DNA from: Undaria pinnatifida
Taxonomy: Eukaryota; Sar; Phaeophyceae; Laminariales; Alariaceae
Assembly (NCBI GenBank): GCA_012845835.1
Contig: JABAKD010000010.1
Coordinates: 2,413,501-2,477,500, forward strand
Reading direction: 5' to 3'
Length of the DNA: 64,000 nt
Shown here: positions 53,455 through 64,000 of the stretch, in pieces
Layout: every line of letters begins with the position of its first letter
Numbering within the stretch: the first letter of the stretch is position 1
Notes under the pieces: generated by a model
What the model was told of the DNA's origin: nothing
Database searches by the model: none
The model's input: only the letters and a program-made list of their open reading frames with translations
Program-made: the position numbers and the translations under genes

Positions 53455-53640
53455 ACCTATAATACGAAGGAAACGCCAGCTAATGCTGGATTGCGAATGC
53501 ATTTGAGTTAAATCGACAAGCGATATGTGTATGAAAACATATACTTGTATATGTATGTGGAAGTGTGGTGAGCTTAACAAGGTAATTTTTTCAGTTATTT
53601 TTAATGTTTCCCCATCCGCCGGAGGATAAAAAAAAAAAAA
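53455..53640 (+). repeat. Family C short retroelement, copy 5 (diverged)
   Basis: GAGTTAAATCGACAAGCG, GGAAGTGTGGTGAGCTTAAC, CCCATCCGCCGGAGGAT and poly(A). It has an extra TATACTTGTATATGTATGTG stretch compared with the other copies. Confidence 0.78.
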
Positions 53641-53767
53641 TGCCAGCTCATACAACATACAGCATGATGTATATGTATGTACACATATTTACAGAGTACA
53701 AGTACGTGCAGGTTTGCATAATGGCTGTATTGCCGTAGTATATGTATAAAATATATAGTCTCTGTAG

Positions 53768-53802
53768 TGTTGAGGTATTAGTGGGGTATTAGTCCGTTCG
53801 AC
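53768..53802 (-). mobile_element. TRIM LTR fragment
   Basis: TGTTGAGGTATTAGTGGGGT then ATTAGTCCGTTCGAC matches one end of the TRIM LTR and breaks off at the start of the tandem array. Confidence 0.7.
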
Positions 53803-54475
53803 ATTGCCCCTCACGGTGTGGAAACCCCAATCCCACGGGCCGATCACTGATTGGCTGGGGCGCGTAAAACGAAGGCAAACCGGGGAGGATAGGGCCCCAT
53901 ACCCGGTTCAGACATCCTTCCACATATCTACAGCTCTGACACCCCAGGGACGAAAATCGAGTTCTCCCGGGTCGACACTGCCCCGCGAGGTGTCGAACTC
54001 CAACCCCACGGGCCGATCGCTGATTGGCTGGGGCGCGTAGACGCGTAGAGCAAGGGCAAACCGGGGAGGATAGGGCCCCATCCCCGGTTCATAAATCCCT
54101 CCATATCACTACAACTCCGAAACTCGGGAATGAACACGGGAGTCCCCTGGGTCGGCACCGCCCGCACGATGTGGAAACCCCAATCACGTTGGCCGATCGC
54201 TGATTGGCTGGAGCGCGTCGAGTCAGCGCCACCCCGAGGAGATAGGGTCTCATGAACGAGTCATAAATCCCTCCGTACCTCTACAACTCCAACACCCCGT
54301 GAACGAGAACGATGTTCTCCTAGATCGACACCGCCCCGCACGGTGTGGAAACCCCAACGCCGCTGGCCGATCGCTGTTTGGTTAGGGCTTGTACATAGAG
54401 CCAGTGAAACCCGGGGAGGACAGGGGGCAATCAACACTACACCAACACTACACCAACCCGAAGCCCGCGCTTCCA
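53803..54475 (+). repeat. Tandem repeat, about 173-bp unit, four copies
   Basis: Copies near 53805, 53978, 54153 and 54327 share CGGTGTGGAAACCCCAATCC, GGGCCGATC.CTGATTGGCT and ACCGGGGAGGATAGGGCCCC. GC-rich compared with the flanks. Confidence 0.93.
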
Positions 54476-54675
54476 GTTGACCGGGAAACGACCCAAACAG
54501 CAGCAGCACAACAGGCAGGCACCACAGCGACAGCACGTCTTTCACACCTCTTCTAACTGCTCCAGAGAGTCTGGGATGAAAGCGGCGACCCCCCGATACG
54601 ATACCGTGACGAATGCAAATGTTTCCGTGGATACCATCTACGACTTTCGCTTGGCACAGCCCAATAAGAAAAAAT

Positions 54676-54700
54676 AAGGCGCGCGAAGCGCGCCGATTGT
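54676..54700 (+). repeat. GC hairpin
   Basis: GGCGCGCGAAGCGCGCC is a perfect 7-bp stem around GAA, after an A-rich stretch. A similar AGCGCTACGCGCTTCGCGCG is at 60679-60698. Confidence 0.8.
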
Positions 54701-55870
54701 TGCGCTTGTATAATATTATTCATAGCTTGCGAATAAGTTCATTGCGCCGTGCACAACATGCGACCACACGTGACCACAGAGAGAGCTCGTCTCTCTGCTC
54801 CATGAGGCATCAGCACGGACACTGGTTGTGCTGTGGATATAGGTGTGTGTGGATAGAGTGCACACATACCTTACACAGCGCAACTGGGGCAAAAAGCAAC
54901 ACCCACCCAATACAGACGATTCTGATATGTTTTTCCATCCGAGCGAGTAGTACGAATGAATACAATATTTCCGCGACATAACAAACGAACACAACCGCAT
55001 GTTATTACCAACGGCGGTGAACGCATTGCTTCACGTTCTACATGCCTATCGGAACGCCTCGGCGCTTGTATGCATGTCGTCCATGATTTGCTTGATGTGT
55101 GCGTTTGCGCATACTAAAAAAAAAAACGCACACACACAAAAAGGAAGGCAAAGTATACATCAAAGCCTCACAGGTACAGGCACGCATTTATTATTTCCAT
55201 CCCATCCCATCTGACCGCCCCTCACGTGAACCACTACCACCACCCTCACTACCACCACCCTCAGCCCTAACGCTATCACTTGGACTGCTTGTAACTGCTA
55301 CTTAAAGCTACGTAATTGACACTGAGCGCGCACAACAAGCAACACACTGCCCTCACGGCCGGCCCGCAATAAGCACTACTACTGCTACTACTGCCGGACT
55401 TTGCTCCACGCCACCACCATACTCCCACAACAACCAGTCAAAACGACAAAAAAGACAGCCCACTGTACGCCCTTCCTTCCGTGTTTTCAATTCCCCACCA
55501 CCGAGCACGGTAACAAACAGCACCAATCAACAAGTCCTCGGCCGCAGACCATGTCCGCGCCATTTCTGACGCTAAAAAAGCCCCCTCCCCGCTCCACCCC
55601 CCCTCCCGCCCACGGTGGTGGCCTAAACCGATTGAGTTGAACTCAAACACAAACAGCAACTAACGTTACACAAAGAAACGCGTGGCGTTGCTACCGTTCC
55701 GCTCTTTACTCAGACACATCACTCCAGGCCTATAGCTACTCAGACATCTCACTCCCCCCCTATAGCACGGCGGCCTGCATCCTATGGCATAGCTAATCAC
55801 GGCGTAGATTTTTTTTCACCCCCCCTCCGCTTCACGCGCCTGGCGCAACCCACCCCCTTTGACGCCCGTG
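54701..55870. other. Gene-poor stretch
   Basis: C/A-rich DNA with CCACCA and CACACA words; no gene supported. Confidence 0.45.
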
Positions 55871-56545
55871 CGCGAAGCGAGTAAAAATAACACACTCCAC
55901 AGACAATGCAAAACGCCTCTTTGCGACGAAAAGCTTTTCGCAACGAAAAGCCTTCCGCGCCGAAACCCCCGATCTACCCGTCGTCGAGCTACAGAGTACC
56001 GGGTACCCAGTAATTATCAGCAAGAACAGCGCATCTCAGCGACGGCGGGACAAACGAGACGCAACAAAACGCTCCACAGAAGACACACAACGCCCCTCTT
56101 CCCGTCGAAAACCCCCTTTCACAACGAAACCCTCTACCTAGCCATCTTCGAGCTACAGAGTACCAGGTATCGGGTACCGGCGATTGCCAGCAAATAGCGC
56201 ATGCCAGCGACTCCGCGGGACAAACAGGACGCAACAAAACGCTCCACGGACAACACAAAACGCCTATTTTCGCGACAAAAACCTCTGTTCGCAGCGAAAA
56301 GCCTTTTCGCAACGAAACCCCCTATTTAGTCATCTGCGAGCTACAGAGTACTGGGTACCCGGTATTTGTCAGCAAACACCGCATCTCAGCGACTTGGCGG
56401 GCCAAATGAGGCGTAACAAAGCGTTCGGCACACGACACAAAACGTCTCTCTGCGCAACGAAAAGCTTATTTCGCGACCAAATCCCCTATCTAGTCGTTGT
56501 CGAGCCACAGAGTACTGAGTGCCTGGTTACTGTCAGCATACAACG
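55871..56545 (+). repeat. Tandem repeat, about 150-180-bp unit, four copies
   Basis: Each unit has GAGCTACAGAGTACCGGGTA-type text, CAGCGACGGCGGGACAAACG, GACGCAACAAAACGCTCCAC and a TTCGC.ACGAAAAGCC stretch. Copies centre on about 55990, 56150, 56340 and 56510. Confidence 0.92.
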
Positions 56546-56930
56546 CATCTCGGCGTCTCGGCGTTTCCAAAGTACTAACGGCGCTGCCGTTTCCCCAGCA
56601 CTACGAGTATACCTGATACCTTGTATACTGCACTTGTACGTAACCACCATTTCTACTCTGGCTGGGGACACTCAGGACGGCAACGGCGGCGTGTGCACCC
56701 CCGGCGAACAACGGGCAGTGCAAGCGCAAACATACCAACCAGGGCGAGGGTGGCGGGGCAAGGGACAATCCAGAGAGTGCACCCAACACTGCCTATGCTC
56801 GGGCAGATCGGTTGCTTGATGGCGAGCAAACAGCGCCGGACGATCGTACTGTAGTGTGGCTTCATATTCACACCAAGTAAGTCGACCGAACAAGCTGAGG
56901 GAAGCGGTTGAATCAGGGCATTGAGCGCGC
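56546..56930. other. Unassigned spacer
   Basis: No gene supported; the open frames on both strands lack domains. Confidence 0.45.
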
Positions 56931-56939
56931 TTCCTGGAG

Positions 56940-57310
56940 CAATAGACTATTGATGGTCTGTTGCTAGGGTATTGGTAAGATTATTGGTAGAATACTGGTC
57001 GGCTATTGGCAGACTAAGGGCAGACTACCGGTAGGCTACCGATAGAAGCCTGCGGCATTAGACTGCGGCAATAAACTATTTTTGGTCTAGTGCTAGGCTA
57101 TTGACACACTAAGGGCAGACTATTGACAGTCTATCGATAGAACTCGGCGGGAATAGACTATCGTTGGTCTAGCGCTTGGGTATTGGCAAGACTATTGGTA
57201 GACTACTGGTAGACTATGGACAGACTTAAAGCAGACTATTGATAGGCTATCGATACAACTCAGACAAGAGTGCTAGTAGAATACTGGTAGACTACTGATA
57301 GACTATTGAT
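56940..57310 (+). repeat. Higher-order repeat of AGACTATTG words, about 120-bp period
   Basis: Three higher-order units (starting near 56943, 57068, 57165), each with a GACTATNNNTGGTCTNNNGCT start followed by a string of 10-11-bp AGACTANTGG words. It has grown at two scales. Confidence 0.9.
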
Positions 57311-57744
57311 AAGGCTGCAGATAAATTCCCTACAAAAACGGGCCCCCACCGAGCCTTTCGAAATCGAGGTCGAGCCTATTGCGAAGAAACCGCCTCGCTG
57401 CAGAGGCGTTGCAACACGTGCGTAGCATTTGGCACTGGCTTTGTCAGAGCACATATCAGTTATCGACCCTTTGCTGCCCTCACGCCCACCACCACTCCGA
57501 TGCCTATTCGCAACCCGTCGCTCCTCGCCCTGAACCTATACGCCTCTCTTCCCCCCTATGACCCTTTTCCACAGCCGAAATGCCAACGTCCCCCTTCTCC
57601 CACCCTATACTCCCCTCCCACAGCCGTAACGCCAACGTCAACACTGTCGGCACCGCCACCGCCACCGCTGCCGATCCCACCGCCCCAAAGGCGTTTTCAA
57701 AAAAAAAAGCAGCGAAGGGTTCAAGGCCAGCTGCTCCCCTCCCC

Positions 57745-57897
57745 CAGGAACACCCCCCTCCGGCGTAAACCCAGCCGCTCATATTCTGAACTGATCGCAT
57801 ACCCGAAAAAAACCCAACTAGGAACACCCCCCTCCGGCGTAAACCCAGCCGCTCATATTCTGAACCGATCGCATCCCCCCAAAAAACCCAACTAGCT
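57745..57897 (+). repeat. Tandem duplication, about 75-bp unit
   Basis: AGGAACACCCCCCTCCGGCG through CAGCCGCTCATATTCTGAAC occurs twice in a row (57747 and 57820). Confidence 0.93.
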
Positions 57898-57959
57898 GAA
57901 CAATTTTGCATTCAAGTCTATAGACGAAGCAAGACACGCAGCCTCCTCGTGCGCTACCC

Positions 57960-58788
57960 TCACCGCCGTTGTCGGAAGCTCTTGATCCTGCGCACAAGGT
58001 CCATCTCCTCGAAGTCGGCTCCCCCACCGTCCTCGTCGCTGCGCTTCAGCACGCCCGTCGAATTAGCCGGCTTTCTGAAAAAGCAGGACGACATCATAGG
58101 ATCGATGTCCTCCTCAGAGTACCCGGACCTTCGCCACTCCCGCTTCCGCCCCCACTCGTTCCCGAACATCACCGTCGAAGGCACCGCCTCGCTCCCCCGT
58201 CCCCACCCGCGCCACCCTCCCGCGTTCCAGGATGTGGAAACCCCGCTCTTTCGCTCTAAACGCGCGCCTCCGCCGGGGGTCCACTCTTGCGCTAGCCCTA
58301 GCGGAGGGTGCGCGTAAGCGGCCACGCCGCGCCGATCCGCACCATCGTTAAACCGCCCGACGGGAAGAGGTCTGGCAATCGGCGGCGGCTGCAGTTGAAG
58401 TTGTGGCGCAACACTCTGCGCCCTCCCCACGACATTCTTGAATCTTCCGCAAGGCGGTTGTAAGCTGTTGACGTGGCCACTACCGTCGCTGTCATTTCTG
58501 CTGCTGCTGCTGCTGCTGCCACCACCAGCGCGCGCAGCCACACCACCCCCCCCGCCAGAGCGTCGCGTCCAAACTTCTCCGCCACTCGATCGCGGCTGCC
58601 GTCCACCGCTTCTCGTAGGAGGACGACGGCCACGAGTGCCAGGGGACGCTACGGAGCGAACCCCGCCCGCAGCATCCATCTCAAACCCTGCCTTGAGCGC
58701 GAGCTTCTTCGAGTCTCCCCCGGAGGTGGAGGCGTAGAGCTTGGACACGCGGGCGAGAGCGGTCTCAATCGCAGCCATCTCGACGTAC
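57960..58788 (-). CDS. Exon 3 (last) of the minus-strand gene
   Basis: Acceptor GCGGAGCAG after a C/T-rich stretch. The frame runs 276 codons to a TGA at 57960-57962. It contains Arg/Gly blocks, a six-Ser run with RNDSDGSGHVNSLQPPCGRF, and a charged end. If the intron is not real, an ATG in good context at 58776-58778 (MAAIETALARV) could start a single-exon gene. Confidence 0.75.
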
Positions 58789-61700
58789 CTGCTCCGCATT
58801 AAGGAGGCGATCGAAAAACGGGGGTGGCATAAACAGAGATGGCGGTATAAACAGACGTAGCACTGGCAGGGGTAAGGGGCGGGGTACGTCACAAACGCAT
58901 GCGTAACTACAGCATTTTGGGACTCAGGCACAAATAAATAGGAAGAGCGGACTTATCAAACGCGGGGAAACAGTGTTGTGCAAAGCAGAACGATCGTTAT
59001 TTACGCTGCGCGCATGTTGTACGTCCCCCTGCTTGTAGATCGCACACTTAATCGTTAACCCCCTAACCCACGGTCCAAGGCAACTTCGTGCGGCCGATGC
59101 CGTAATCGTCGTTTCGTTCGTCTGTTTTCTCCTCTCAGGTCCCAACAAGGTAATTAATAACAGTGCTGTGGGTGCAGGTGCAAACGCAATCGCATGAGCA
59201 ACAATGTTTTCGTCTGGGACCATGTCCGAGTGTCCGAGGCGAGCCACGAGGAGCGAGCTGACCCACCACGCGTGTACAGGAAGGGCGACGGCCCGTGAAG
59301 ATATCACGCTGGGATGCCGGTATTTCCTCTCTTTCGACTCCTCGTGACCGAACACTTCGAAATATACCAGGGGACCCATCTTGTCGGGCGCGTCAAGGCC
59401 TCTTTCAGCCTTGATATACTAGTTTTAGTGCAGGGAGTGGTCAATCAAGGGGTCGAACCGCGGTCTCCCAGCATATTTTGAAAATAATTGTCCAAATACG
59501 TCAGCTGTGAGTTCGATAAATGAGGGTCGATACTCGCGCATGCTGCGTGATACACATAATTTCGCAACTACAATGGAGCAATAATATTTGTCCGTCAAGG
59601 AAATAAGTCCAAGATAAATTCATCGATAAGGTATTTTAGGGCGATTACCTGCCGGCAAGGTATCCACGACAAACTCGTCGGCAAGATCTCCAAGAGCGAT
59701 TACCTGTCGCCAAGGTATCCAAGACCATTTCATCGCCAAAATATTCAAGAGATTGAAGCTCACGTGCCGCGCAAGAACCAGAGCGCCGGGACAAACGTCC
59801 ATCATCAATGGGAATGGAGCGGGGAAAGAAAAGGAACCGAAGAAAAACAAAAAGAAAAATACGGCGTGCGGGAGGCTCCCCGGTCCCGGGGCGATCCCGA
59901 TGATTCAACGAAACCCTCACCGGTGATTGGCTGATACGATATGCTGATGGGATCTTACCTGCCCGTGGAAGCGAAGCGGTACACATTTCGCCGACTCAAC
60001 TCTTCCAGGCTCAAGAATGGCAGCTCGTAACCCCAACGCACAAAGCGTACGGGCCGGCCCGTCAGTTCTGCCTGCTCGAGCGCCCCCTGATAGTCCCTCG
60101 CCTGCTCGGCCCACAAACAAGCATCACACGAAGCTTGCAAAGATGACTTTCAACGAAACTTGCAAAGATGACTTTCAACGAAACTCATTCTCAACAGTTT
60201 AAAACTTCACTAAAAAAGAAGCAGGACACGAGATGGCGTCACGCAAGGATGCCCGGCCGAGCTAATCGTGGGCGCCGGACTCTTCTCCTGACTGTTTTCT
60301 TATGTTGAGCATGATTGCAGCCGGAAGGGCGGTTGGTTCGTACATTGCACGCAAGAGCCAACGGTATAATACAGTACCAGAAAATCAAATGCGCCCTTTT
60401 CTTATGCGTTGCGACGGTTCTCAACGACTTACAGCGAAATCAGCGCGACAAGAGTTGTCTGTCATTTGTGCATGCACAGGACCCGTCGGACCTGGCCTTG
60501 GTGCCGTGTACGCTGAGTGCGATGGACAAACGTGGCCGAAGAACTTGATACAAACAAACATACAAACTAACATACACATACAGAGAAAGTAGTTCGAGGC
60601 ACCCTACCCTCGTATGCGATCTGATATGAAGAGGGTTTTTTTCTTTTTTTTCCTTGGAAAACCAATAAAAAAAGGCTCAGCGCTACGCGCTTCGCGCGCC
60701 TCATTATTATTAGAAGTATTTCAAGACATCGCTTTATTTTCTACATCAGGGAGAACGATAATATCGTACTTCATAGCGTTGTCGAAATGCGTTCACTCCC
60801 TCCCCCCCCCCCTCCCCCCGAACAACCTGCTGCTATGATGCCCTGCCTCTGTAATAGCTACATGCCCCCCAAACGAAGCCTGTGCAAAAGGTAAGCTATG
60901 CTCTTGAATAGCCGAAAGAGCGTATCCGATTCTCGTACCTGCCGAGATGCTCGCATAACTGAGCGTTACGCTTTTTACTCCCCACTGAGTATACCTCGTA
61001 TGTGTGGATAGCGTTAATACCAGGTATGCGATTCCTCTGTACTTTCGGAGTTTGCAGCGTGTGTGTATTTGTGTTCAACGCACAACGCAGCTTACCGGAC
61101 TCTTGAGCTACATTTAAAACTGATTGCTGTCCTAACTACTGAACAGTCTTTGTGTCTGGCGTGAAGAGGAGCCTGGTCCAACGAGGACGGTCCACTACAA
61201 AGCGCGCTTGTATGCGTCGAACGTTGCTATGAGGGGGAGACCGAAGCGTGGTGCGCAAACCGTCCGTCCCACATTAAAATCCGCGGGTCACACTACAGTG
61301 GTATATGCCTGGAGTTCGTTGCCTCAATGTTGCGACGAACGCTACCGGCAACATACATAGGACAATCGAACATTAGGTTCATATCTAACGACACTTTTTG
61401 GGCAAGTTTCTTGCAATTTTGGCAAGTTTTTGGAAATTTGGAAAATAGCAAAAAACTTGCCAACGTTTTTTTGGATGTTTCCGTTCCGCTTCGTTGGCAA
61501 ATTTTTGGAAAATGAGATTTGCCATCTCATTTGCCATTTTAGCCAATAACGCCAACGCAAGGTTGTACAAACCAGGCCACCCCACGACGCCCGATGCTAG
61601 ACTTGCTCTAACTTCTGTAATAGCGGGAGGTACGGAGGATACACGGTGTCATTGGCAGCAGCTATGATAGGACTGGCGACACTGGCCGTGAGGCCCGCGT

Positions 61701-63850
61701 AGATGCCATATGGGCGTTGTTTTGAGCGGGTGCTGAAGCATCGTCACAAACAGCAGCCGCCCCAGCTTTTCCCAGGCGAATTTGGCCGGGCTGGAAGGAC
61801 TGCCAACTTCTGAGGTGTATGGGCTGTGCCTGGAGTCCTTTCTGCGCCAGTATTTACCCCATAGAGAGCACCGGCGTGCCGTTGGCTCCCTGATGCTGCT
61901 GCTGTGAGGGGTTTGAATAAAATCTGAGGGCGCTATGATGACAAAACTTGCCAAATATCCAAAAACTTGCCAAATGCGCAGTGTTTCGCGATAGAAAGTT
62001 TTGTCGCCTTTTTTGAAAGTGTTGCCTATTTTTTCTTGCCGAATCAGTAACTTTTTGGAAATTGCGTTTGGTTGTTAAACACGACTTCTAGTATTTACCA
62101 GAGATGCGTTCCTCCTCAAACTTGCGACAAGCATTACCGGCAACGCGCAAGGAAAGGGCACACCTGATTTTCTGGTATTAGGTGCGACAACGTGTGATTT
62201 CACAGGTACCAACTACTGGGTGTGCGGCTTTGTGTGATTTGACAGTTGCTGGGCTACATTATACACGAGTACAGTGTAGATTTTGCTGCAGCATGCTGCT
62301 GTACGAGTATACCTACTTTCAGCAGGTTGATCGACGAGACACACGCACAGCGACACTGACCCGGCTTTGGTCCCATGTGCCGTGCTGCTGTTACTACCGC
62401 TGCTACATACATCTGCTTCTGCTTCTGCTGTGCTGCTGCTGATCCTAATGCTGATGCTACGAGTACAGCACCACCAGTCGTACGGGTACCGACTTTTTTT
62501 TTCTCTGCAGACAGTACTGGGTGTGCGGCATGTTGTGATGTGACAGGCAGGCATTGCTGGTCTACGTTATATACGAGTACTACAGTTAGTACGAGTTTCT
62601 CCCATGCTGATCGTGTTTTCGTGATCGGAGATGCAGATTGTGAGTCTTCAACAATTCAACCGAAAAGAAAAGAGAGCACTATCTGTTATGCTGCAGCATG
62701 CTACTGTACGAGTACCTCTTTTCAGGAGGTTGATCGACGAGACACACGCACAGCGACACTGACCCGGCTCTGGTCCCGCGGGCCGTGCTGCTGTTACTAC
62801 CGCTGCTTCTACACCTTCTGCTGTACGAGTAGTAGCTATTTTCAGGAGGTTGTTGGACGACTTTTTATTTCTGTAAAGTCTATGCTGCTGTACGAGTACC
62901 TATTTTCAGGAGGTTGATTGACGACTTATTTTTTTTCTCTGAGTACAGTACGTAAATGTCAAACAGCGTAGATGTTCGTTTAGCTCGTACGGAGTAATAA
63001 AAAACCCACAACACCGGAGATAGGTAGATGCTGATCGTCCTTTCAAGAGTTCAACCGCAAAAAACGGGAGAACTATCATATCTAGCTGCTGCTGCTGCTG
63101 TACAAGCACCTGCCATATCCACAAGCAAGCCCACAAACGCGTCGAAAATAACAACAACAGCTCTCGCTCATCATAATACCTTTTTCGTTCGGGATACCCG
63201 AAGCATTGATGTCGAACCTACCGGTACACCCTCAATTCGATAAGTCCCGATTCCCCGCGTTGAAGACGCTCTGCAAAAAAAACATGTGCGTCTTTGTAGC
63301 GGGGTCGACCGCACAAGGAGCTCCATATACATGAGGCATCGCAGATATGACTACTGCAGGTATTGAGACCGCGCCTCATTACCCCCAATTACTAGTAGTA
63401 TGTATGAATTTATTGTTTTTTTGCCCATGTATTGCGCTGCTGCAGGTTGGTGAATGTGTCAATCAAGGGACGGGTTTTCGCCGGAATGCATACTTCGAAG
63501 TGCACGCACTACGTATCAAACGATATCAAGTCTAGTACAAGGTGTTTGCGATATGATATAATCATGATGAGACTGGTACACGCCGAGCGTCGGGCGGAGA
63601 GAGCCTCGCCCCGCATTACCTGAGTATTCGTGTTTCCCCAGGCGACCATCCCCCTTTCCTCTCTCGCCGCGACCTCCAGCCTCCTCTTGGCGGAAGAGAT
63701 CGCCACGGGGAAAAGATTCTCCCTCACAAAAACGTCCACGGTGGGAGTGGAAACCCTGGCCCCGTCAGACACCGCGCTCTCCACCGCGTCACCAAGAGCA
63801 AGTAGCGCCGATGACGACGCCTGTTGATTCAAGGGGTGCGAGTTCGACAT
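57960..63850 (-). CDS. Three-exon hypothetical protein, 400 residues
   Basis: Exons on the minus strand: 63850-63620, 60101-59959 and 58788-57960. They add to 1203 nt, exactly 401 codons with stop, and both junctions keep phase (0, then 2). The start ATG at 63848-63850 opens MSNSHPLNQQASSSALLALG; the middle exon gives LTGRPVRFVRWGYELPFLSL; the last exon gives RYVEMAAIETALARVSKLYA, a Ser/Gly-rich middle and the C-terminus FEEMDLVRRIKSFRQRR. The first third looks ordered, the rest largely disordered. Intron 1 (3.5 kb) could hide more exons. No family recognised, so no function is given. Confidence 0.7.
58789..59958 (-). other. Intron 2 of the minus-strand gene, with repeats
   Basis: Holds a diverged family F match (CAGCTGTGAGTTCGAT, 59500-59515) and about three diverged units of about 58 bp with GCGATTACCTGCCGGCAAGG and GGTATCCAAGAC (59637-59745). 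An open frame at 58924-59379 (minus, MGPLVYFEVFGHEESKERKY) might be an alternative exon. Confidence 0.55.
59959..60101 (-). CDS. Exon 2 of the minus-strand gene
   Basis: Encodes ARDYQGALEQAELTGRPVRF, VRWGYELPFLSLEELSRRNV, YRFASTG. Acceptor GCCGAGCAG, donor GTAAGA. Composition and splice sites are good. Confidence 0.75.
60102..63619 (-). other. Intron 1 of the minus-strand gene, with repeats
   Basis: 3.5 kb. Contains a 24-bp doublet GCAAAGATGACTTTCAACGA (60138-60180), a TTGGCAAGTTTTTGG-rich patch (61395-61510) echoed at 61945-61975, and the duplications at 62205-62925. Possible minor exons: 60896-61078 and 61649-61954 (minus frames, the latter with CSLWGKYWRRKDSRHSPY), both unproven. Confidence 0.5.
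62205..62925 (+). repeat. Nested direct duplications
   Basis: CTACTGGGTGTGCGGC blocks at 62214 and 62515; AGGTTGATCGACGAGACACA blocks at 62325 and 62727, each followed by CGACACTGACCCGGCT and GCTGCTGTTACTACCGCTGC; further partial copies of TTTTCAGGAGGTTG at 62839 and 62903. Confidence 0.9.
63620..63850 (-). CDS. Exon 1 of the minus-strand gene
   Basis: Seventy-seven codons: MSNSHPLNQQASSSALLALG, DAVESAVSDGARVSTPTVDV, FVRENLFPVAISSAKRRLEV, AAREERGMVAWGNTNTQ. Donor CAG/GTAATG. The ATG is preceded by CGCTTCC. The Ser/Ala-rich start has no clear targeting signal. Confidence 0.75.
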
Positions 63851-64000
63851 GGAAGCGTGAACAAACTATCGGGAAGGTGTCGATTTCATTGCTGCCTGCG
63901 GTGCGCTACCATCATACGAAGGAGTGTACTTAGCCAGTCTTGAAATTCGTTTGCCTCCTGACCATGCGTAGTGCACAAGTCGATCCAATACACAACGAAT
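63851..64000 (-). promoter_or_regulatory. Likely 5' flank of the minus-strand gene
   Basis: Directly upstream of the start codon. No TATA box or known element can be named; the region is cut by the window end. Confidence 0.3.

Noticed and set aside
57949-58737. Open frames on the + strand opposite exon 3 of the minus gene
   Set aside because: GC-rich shadows with Pro/Ser/Leu bias and no splice support.

Overview
The window looks like nuclear DNA of a eukaryote with long GT-AG introns and a heavy load of retroelements. A brown alga (stramenopile) fits best: GC-rich G/S/A-rich exons, introns of 0.3 to 3.5 kb, many poly-G/poly-C runs and dense SINE-like repeats. That placement is inference; no rRNA, organelle or marker gene is present to prove it.

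Only two cellular genes can be supported. One lies on the + strand at 16098-26032 (11 visible exons, about 780 codons, 5' end not found). It starts with two copies of the same roughly 100-residue beta-type module and has a Gly/Pro-rich linker encoded by exon 8. Exon 8 carries a one-base frame break in a G run. The other lies on the - strand at 63850-57960. Three exons join with matching phases into an exact 400-codon frame plus stop. I recognise neither protein.

Most of the rest is mobile or repeated DNA. 0-5 kb: a broken non-LTR reverse transcriptase, minisatellites and a repeat-containing ORF. 5-16 kb: interleaved copies of two tRNA-derived SINE families (called A and B here) and a third poly(A)-ended family (C), including an A inserted into a B. 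26-32 kb: tandem arrays and low-complexity DNA with no gene I can support. 32.5-36.2 kb: a TRIM inserted in a SINE, a MITE-like end and an extreme G-tract field. 36.3-40.7 kb: a Copia-type gag-protease ORF of 745 codons without integrase or reverse transcriptase, with a polypurine tract and a 3' LTR-like block. 40.7-48.2 kb: three copies of a long-hairpin repeat (D), an 821-bp tandem duplication of a B/A SINE pair, a three-copy 0.49-kb duplication and family E repeats. 48.8-54.5 kb: more SINEs, two further TRIM copies and a 173-bp tandem array. 54.7-57.9 kb: tandem arrays leading into the 3' side of the - strand gene.

The strongest unexpected signal is the TRIM family: three elements of 378-398 bp, each with 84-97 bp TG...CA direct terminal repeats, a purine tract at the 3' LTR, a tRNA-like segment two bases inside the 5' LTR, and perfect 4-bp target duplications (ACAA, TTCC, ATTG). 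Names A to H for repeat families are labels used only in this annotation.
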